Source: Paludibacteraceae bacterium | Lineage (GTDB): Bacteria > Bacteroidota > Bacteroidia > Bacteroidales > Paludibacteraceae | DNA: 46,398 bases | Reading direction: 5' to 3' | NCBI GenBank assembly: GCA_017417025.1 | Contig: JAFPZY010000057.1 | Span: forward strand, 1 to 46,398 | Shown: positions 42,521 to 46,398 of the stretch, piece after piece | How positions within the stretch are numbered: position 1 is the stretch's first letter | Layout: each line of letters begins with the position of its first letter | Notes under the pieces: model-generated | Told to the model about the DNA's origin: nothing | Databases searched by the model: none | What the model saw: only the letters and a program-made list of their open reading frames with translations | Made by a program: the position numbers and the translations under genes

Positions 42521-43609
42521 ATGAAACCAATCTGCACAATGATAAGTATCAGACACTTGAGCAAAACATTCCGCAATCCGGACGGCTCTGCCAACACCGT
42601 CCTCAAGGATGTTAATTGCGAAATAAGCAAAGGCGAGGTAATCAGCATCATCGGGCCTTCCGGCTCCGGAAAAAGCACGCTCCTGCGCGCAATGAATATG
42701 CTGGAGCCGCCTGACTCCGGAGAAATATGGCTCAATGGAGAGAACATTACCGCGCCTTCTTATCCGCTGGAAACGATGCGCCGTAAGATGGGGATGGTCT
42801 TCCAGAACTTCAACCTCTTTGAGAATATGACGGTCATGGAGAATATAACCTGCGCACCTGTGAAACTTCTGCATCTCTCACGGGAGCAGGCTGAACTGCA
42901 GGCGCTTGCGCTGCTCAAAGAAGTAGGCATGGCGCATCAGGCGGACACTTATCCTTCCGAGTTGTCAGGAGGACAGAAACAGCGTGCTGCCATAGCACGT
43001 GCACTTGCTATGCAACCCGAAATCATACTCTTCGACGAGCCTACATCTTCACTCGACCCCACTATGGTCGGCGAAGTACTGTCCGTAATACGGCACCTCG
43101 CCAAACTCGGACTCACCATGCTCATCGTCACGCACGAGATGCGCTTCGCACGGGATGTCAGTACGCGCATACTCTTTATGAACGAGGGAGTCATTTATGA
43201 GGACGGGACACCGGACCAAATATTCAACCACCCTGTCCACAGTGCCACCAAAGCATTTGTCAATCGCATACAGAAACTTGTCTATGAAATCGACTCCGAC
43301 TACTATGACTACTACCAGATTCATACCTCACTCGGACGCTTCTGCATCAAATATAATATCGCGGACAAAAACGACCTGGTGTTCGCGCTGATAAAGGAAG
43401 TCCTTTTCGAGCACCTGCGCTCTGTACGTCCCATTACGGTCAGAATCACACATGCCGAACTGTCAGGCGTGACATCTTTGGATATCATGGTGGCGGACAT
43501 CAGCGTCTCGCCGCTTGACGACAAGGCAAGGAGCAGTCTCGGCGCACAGGTCAGGCAAATCATCGAGGAACCCACTACCCGCGGCTTCCGTGTCAAACTG
43601 ATTGTCTGA
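42521..43609 (+). CDS. Amino-acid ABC transporter ATP-binding protein with C-terminal extension
   Basis: 362 residues. Walker A is GPSGSGKST, the Q-loop is FQNFNLF, the signature is LSGGQKQR, Walker B is IILFDEPTS and the switch His is in VTHEM. The ATPase core ends near residue 250, as in GlnQ/HisP-like proteins. About 110 more residues follow (IHTSLGRFCIKYNI, then FALIKEVLFEHL and ITVRITHAEL) that are absent from ordinary GlnQ. This tail may be a regulatory or sensor domain; its pattern faintly resembles a degenerate GHKL/RsbW-type fold, which is speculative. A second start at 42539 (MISIRH) would remove six residues. It pairs with the permease-binding protein upstream. Confidence 0.92.
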   Translation: MKPICTMISIRHLSKTFRNPDGSANTVLKDVNCEISKGEVISIIGPSGSGKSTLLRAMNMLEPPDSGEIWLNGENITAPSYPLETMRRKMGMVFQNFNLFENMTVMENITCAPVKLLHLSREQAELQALALLKEVGMAHQADTYPSELSGGQKQRAAIARALAMQPEIILFDEPTSSLDPTMVGEVLSVIRHLAKLGLTMLIVTHEMRFARDVSTRILFMNEGVIYEDGTPDQIFNHPVHSATKAFVNRIQKLVYEIDSDYYDYYQIHTSLGRFCIKYNIADKNDLVFALIKEVLFEHLRSVRPITVRITHAELSGVTSLDIMVADISVSPLDDKARSSLGAQVRQIIEEPTTRGFRVKLIV

Positions 43610-43650
43610 AACAAGTAGCCCGCACCTTTACCTGCAAAACCGACAAAACA

Positions 43651-44505
43651 ATGGAAGTCTTGGCAATAGTATTACTCATTCCGCTGCTGGGCACGATGCT
43701 CGGCTCGGCGTTTGCCTTCGTAATGAAGTCACCTGTTGAGAGAGAGAAAAGTGATGTTCGCCTCAACTCTTCCGGGCGTGAGGAGACTCGGCCGGAGGTC
43801 AAGCAAAAAATGCCTGACCGCATGCAGAAAGCCCTGCTGGGATTCGCTTCAGGAGTGATGGTAGCGGCCTCTGTCTGGTCGCTGCTCATTCCTGCTATCG
43901 AAGCTGAATCGCACAAAGGACCGTGGGCGGTAATGCCTGCAGCGGCCGGCTTTCTGCTCGGTATTCTTTTCCTCTTGGCTATTGACGAACTCACGCCGCA
44001 CTTGCATGTAGGCGCAACCTCACCTGAAGGCCCGCGCAGCAAACTATCGCGCACAGCCATGTTAGCCCTCGCGGTCACAATCCACAACCTGCCCGAAGGA
44101 ATGGCGGTGGGCGTAGTCCTCGCAGGAGCGGAAGAAGGGATGGAGGGTATTTCTATGTCCGCAGCCATAGCCGTCTCGCTTGGTATAGCCATCCAGAACA
44201 TCCCCGAAGGAGCTATCATCTCCATGCCCATGCGCGCAGCCGGTAACAGCCGTGCAAAATCCTTCCTCATCGGTTCGCTCTCCGGCATAGTGGAACCCAT
44301 CGGAGGACTGCTCGTCATCCTCTTGGCAGCATGGCTCACACCCATACTCCCGTACCTCCTTGCCTTCGCCGCAGGAGCGATGCTCTACGTGGTAGTCGAA
44401 GAGCTCATCCCCGAAGCCTCGCAAGGCACCCATTCCAACCTCTCCACCATCGGTTTCGCCATCGGCTTCGTCCTCATGATGGTCCTCGATGTCGTATTGG
44501 GTTGA
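43651..44505 (+). CDS. ZIP family divalent-metal transporter
   Basis: 284 residues with about eight membrane segments. The conserved metal-binding motifs are HNLPEGMAVG from H145 and QNIPEGAIISMPM from Q182. The second has Gln where many ZIP proteins have His. The loop between the first segments is charged (REKSDVRLNSSGREE), not His-rich. ZIP/ZupT proteins bring Zn2+ and other divalent ions into the cytoplasm. It is 41 bases after the ABC ATPase gene on the same strand and may be read from the same transcript. Confidence 0.93.
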   Translation: MEVLAIVLLIPLLGTMLGSAFAFVMKSPVEREKSDVRLNSSGREETRPEVKQKMPDRMQKALLGFASGVMVAASVWSLLIPAIEAESHKGPWAVMPAAAGFLLGILFLLAIDELTPHLHVGATSPEGPRSKLSRTAMLALAVTIHNLPEGMAVGVVLAGAEEGMEGISMSAAIAVSLGIAIQNIPEGAIISMPMRAAGNSRAKSFLIGSLSGIVEPIGGLLVILLAAWLTPILPYLLAFAAGAMLYVVVEELIPEASQGTHSNLSTIGFAIGFVLMMVLDVVLG

Positions 44506-44508
44506 CAC

Positions 44509-44540
44509 GTTAAACCGTTAAATTGTTAAATTGTAAATAC
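44509..44540. repeat. 8-bp tandem repeat, about 3.5 copies, before the methyltransferase
   Basis: GTTAAACC, GTTAAATT, GTTAAATT and GTAAATAC follow one another directly upstream of the ATG at 44542. The AT-rich octamers lie in the translation initiation region. Confidence 0.8.
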
Positions 44541-44541
44541 C

Positions 44542-45219
44542 ATGACCCTCAAACTTTTCTTTCAGGCTCTGACGAAGTTCCTTGCCGGCTTGTTATTGGT
44601 CGGTTTGTTGCTGTTCCTGCCTGCCGGCACGTTCGATTATCCGCAGGCATGGCGGCTCATCGGACTGCTTTTTACGCCGATGATTATTGCCGGAATATGG
44701 CTCATGTGCAATCAGCCCGAACTGCTGCGCAGACGCCTGAACGCCAGAGAAGAACAGCACGAGCAGAAATGGGTGGTGGCGCTGAGCGGACTGCTCTTTG
44801 TGGCGATGTTCGTTGTGGCGGGACTGGGTAGTCGTTTCGGTTGGTACATGCTGCCTGATTACGACTGGATTACGTACCCTGTTATCGCGCTTTCCCTTAC
44901 CGGCTACGGGCTGTATTTCCAAGTGCTGCGTGAGAACATCTGGCTCTCGCGGACAATCAAGGTGCAGCAGGACCAAAAGGTCATCAGCACAGGACTCTAC
45001 GGCAAAGTCCGCCATCCGATGTATGCGGCTACGCTGTTGCTGTTTCTGAGTATGCCGCTTGTGCTGGGTTCACCGTGGGCGTTTGCTGTCATGCTGCTGT
45101 ACGTGCCGGTTATTGCACTCCGTATCCGCAACGAGGAGCAGGTGCTCGAACGCGACCTGAAAGGCTACAAAGAATACAAGCGGCAGGTTCGTTATAAGGT
45201 TATTCCGTATATTTGGTGA
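44542..45219 (+). CDS. Membrane methyltransferase, isoprenylcysteine methyltransferase (ICMT)-like
   Basis: 225 residues with about five membrane segments. The C-terminal signature GLYGKVRHPMYAATLLLFL, then NEEQVLERDLKGYKEYKRQV and the end KVIPYIW, matches the ICMT/PEMT/NnrU-type SAM-dependent membrane methyltransferases. The acceptor in bacteria is unknown for most members; prenylated cysteine is unlikely. The stop codon almost touches the start of the hydrolase gene (one base between them), so the two genes are translationally coupled. Confidence 0.9.
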   Translation: MTLKLFFQALTKFLAGLLLVGLLLFLPAGTFDYPQAWRLIGLLFTPMIIAGIWLMCNQPELLRRRLNAREEQHEQKWVVALSGLLFVAMFVVAGLGSRFGWYMLPDYDWITYPVIALSLTGYGLYFQVLRENIWLSRTIKVQQDQKVISTGLYGKVRHPMYAATLLLFLSMPLVLGSPWAFAVMLLYVPVIALRIRNEEQVLERDLKGYKEYKRQVRYKVIPYIW

Positions 45220-45220
45220 T

Positions 45221-45964
45221 ATGAACTTCCAACTCTTCGGCAACGATAAAGCCCCGACTTTGCTGCTCATTCCCGGCTTGGGAGTGTCGTACGAGATCTT
45301 CCTTCCGCTCATTCGTCTGACGGAAGACCGTTTCCGTATCATCGCCGCCGAAGTGGACGGTTTCACGCCCGGCAAGCACACCCGCTTCACGTCCGTGGAC
45401 GATCAGGCGGCACAAGTCATCGCCTATGTAAAAGCGCATTTCGACGGACATCTGGATTGTGCCTATGGGCTCTCGCTCGGCGGTAAGATCCTCTCGCGTG
45501 TCTTGGAGCGGAATGAAATAACGATTGACCATGCCATCCTCGATGCCGCGCCGTTACTGCCCTTACCGCGATGGCTCGTCAATCCGCTGCGCTACTACCA
45601 GGCGGCGAACGTTTGGACCTGCTACCATTGGACGGGCTTCTGGAAAGCACTCTTCCGTTCGCACTATTTCGATGTCCTGCTGGACGAGTGCAAGAAAGTC
45701 TGGCGCTTCGGCGGAACGCAGGCAGTCGTGGACGGCTATAAGTCTGTCTATATCAACCGCCTCAACGCCATTCACGGCGCAGACATCCATTTCTGGTACG
45801 GCACCAAAGAAGCCTTTGTCGCCAAACCGCAAGTGAAACACCTCCTCTCCCTCTGCCCGCAGGCGCACATCGAGGTCTTCCCGGGCATGAACCACGGACA
45901 ACTCCTCATTGACCACCCCGAAGAAATAGCTAAACGCATCAAATCATTCTCCTATGTAGAGTGA
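45221..45964 (+). CDS. Alpha/beta hydrolase
   Basis: 247 residues. The nucleophile elbow is YGLSLGG near residues 84-90, the oxyanion region LLLIPGLGVSY is near 15-25, and the catalytic His is in FPGMNHGQLL near 224-233. This is the alpha/beta-hydrolase fold without a signal peptide. Substrate unknown; a small ester or acyl compound is plausible. It is coupled to the ICMT-like methyltransferase, which could mean methylation and hydrolysis of one substrate, but that is only positional evidence. Confidence 0.88.
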   Translation: MNFQLFGNDKAPTLLLIPGLGVSYEIFLPLIRLTEDRFRIIAAEVDGFTPGKHTRFTSVDDQAAQVIAYVKAHFDGHLDCAYGLSLGGKILSRVLERNEITIDHAILDAAPLLPLPRWLVNPLRYYQAANVWTCYHWTGFWKALFRSHYFDVLLDECKKVWRFGGTQAVVDGYKSVYINRLNAIHGADIHFWYGTKEAFVAKPQVKHLLSLCPQAHIEVFPGMNHGQLLIDHPEEIAKRIKSFSYVE

Positions 45965-46053
45965 TTCTTCCGCAAAAATAGCAGATTTCTTACATTTTTG
46001 AACGATTTTATTTCTTATTTCACTACGTTCAAACGATTATTTTGAGAAAAATC

Positions 46054-46084
46054 TTGCATAATTCATAAAGAAGTAGTACTTTTG
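46054..46084 (+). promoter_or_regulatory. Promoter for the Fic gene
   Basis: TTG at 46054-46056, 20 nt, then TACTTTTG at 46077-46084, a full match to the Bacteroidetes consensus. The operator-like palindrome lies directly downstream. Confidence 0.85.
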
Positions 46085-46094
46085 TGGCGTTTTT

Positions 46095-46127
46095 GGTGGT
46101 AAACTTACCACTAATTAAGGTGGTAAA
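46095..46127 (+). promoter_or_regulatory. Operator-like palindrome and repeated half-site before the Fic gene
   Basis: GTGGTAA (46096-46102) and TTACCAC (46105-46111) form a perfect inverted repeat, and the half-site GGTGGTAAA recurs at 46119-46127. The elements lie at the transcription start and in the leader, where a bound repressor would block the promoter. Confidence 0.6.
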
Positions 46128-46138
46128 TCATAATATCT

Positions 46139-46398
46139 ATGGATAAGAAACTTCAGACAGCATTGGACAAATGGCAAGCAATTCAGCCCATTTCCCCGAG
46201 AGACCGCGAGCGTTTAAGCCGTCGGTTTACGGTCGAGTTCAACTACAACAGCAACCATATTGAGGGCAACACGCTGACGTATGGGCAAACGGAATTGTTA
46301 CTGCTCTTTGGTAAGGTTACCGGTGAAGCGGAGTTCCGCGACTGCGAAGAGATGAAAGCCAGCAATGTCGGGCTAAAGATGATGCTATCGGAAGCGAC
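46139..46398 (+). CDS. Fic family protein (partial, 5' end)
   Basis: The first 86 residues of a gene that continues past the window. FNYNSNHIEGNTLTYGQTE contains the inhibitory-helix motif (S/T)xxxE(G/N) as S38-N-H-I-E42-G43, typical of Fic proteins that block their own ATP site from the N-terminus. The Fic core HxFx(D/E)GNGRxxR lies outside the window, so catalytic status is unknown. Full-length proteins transfer AMP or other groups to target proteins; many Bacteroidetes members also have a C-terminal winged helix that could bind the palindrome upstream. Start ATG at 46139, 55 bases after the promoter. Confidence 0.88.
   Translation, partial: MDKKLQTALDKWQAIQPISPRDRERLSRRFTVEFNYNSNHIEGNTLTYGQTELLLLFGKVTGEAEFRDCEEMKASNVGLKMMLSEA

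Overview
The window reads as a chromosome segment from a Bacteroidales species, probably Prevotella-like, although family and genus cannot be fixed from this sequence. Three things point there. First, promoters have the Bacteroidetes form: TTG or TTTG, about 20 nt, then TAnnTTTG, with no clear Shine-Dalgarno sites. Second, the gene families are typical of the group: BspA-like leucine-rich repeats, four-helix-bundle IVS-type protein, Mpi-like serine invertase, and MurA with Asp at the catalytic Cys position. Third, surface proteins end in a shared tail of the form VVxxGxMYIxRxG. Most genes are GC-rich, which produces many long false antisense frames. The large surface-protein gene at 9.4-14.3 kb is visibly more AT-rich than its neighbours.

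Layout: 0-0.3 kb holds the end of a surface protein. 0.8-6.9 kb holds housekeeping genes (htpG, an O-methyltransferase, an Lrp/AsnC regulator next to trpS) and an outer-membrane barrel protein. 7.2-14.5 kb is an accessory surface-variation region. It contains a short promoter-to-terminator transcript, an invertase-type serine recombinase, a truncated secreted protein, a 30-bp inverted-repeat pair enclosing about 100 bp between two divergent secreted-protein genes, a 1610-residue Ig-like adhesin and a 46-residue peptide. 14.6-15.7 kb holds 9-bp tandem arrays on both sides of a four-helix-bundle gene. 15.7-20.1 kb holds rubredoxin, HtrA/DegP, a flavodiiron protein and an MFS transporter. 20.6-25.7 kb holds recA, an LRR surface protein, a COG2509-type FAD enzyme and tcdA. 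25.7-31.4 kb is an envelope and cell-wall block: SpoIID-like protein and glycosyltransferase on the minus strand; BadF-type kinase, murB and murA on the plus strand. 32-46 kb holds a DUF975 membrane protein, a small barrel protein, a TamB protein whose C-terminus is an Omp85-type barrel, an antiporter, an APH-like kinase, a polar-amino-acid-type ABC system, a ZIP transporter, a methyltransferase, an alpha/beta hydrolase and the start of a Fic gene with an operator-like palindrome.

The most notable signals are: (1) the candidate invertible segment beside a serine invertase; (2) a TamB-Omp85 fusion in one open frame; (3) at least nine unrelated intergenic tandem arrays whose periods are all multiples of 11 bp (11, 22, 33, 44); (4) 9-bp arrays flanking the four-helix-bundle gene. 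All functional calls rest on motif recognition by eye. No database search or folding program was run.
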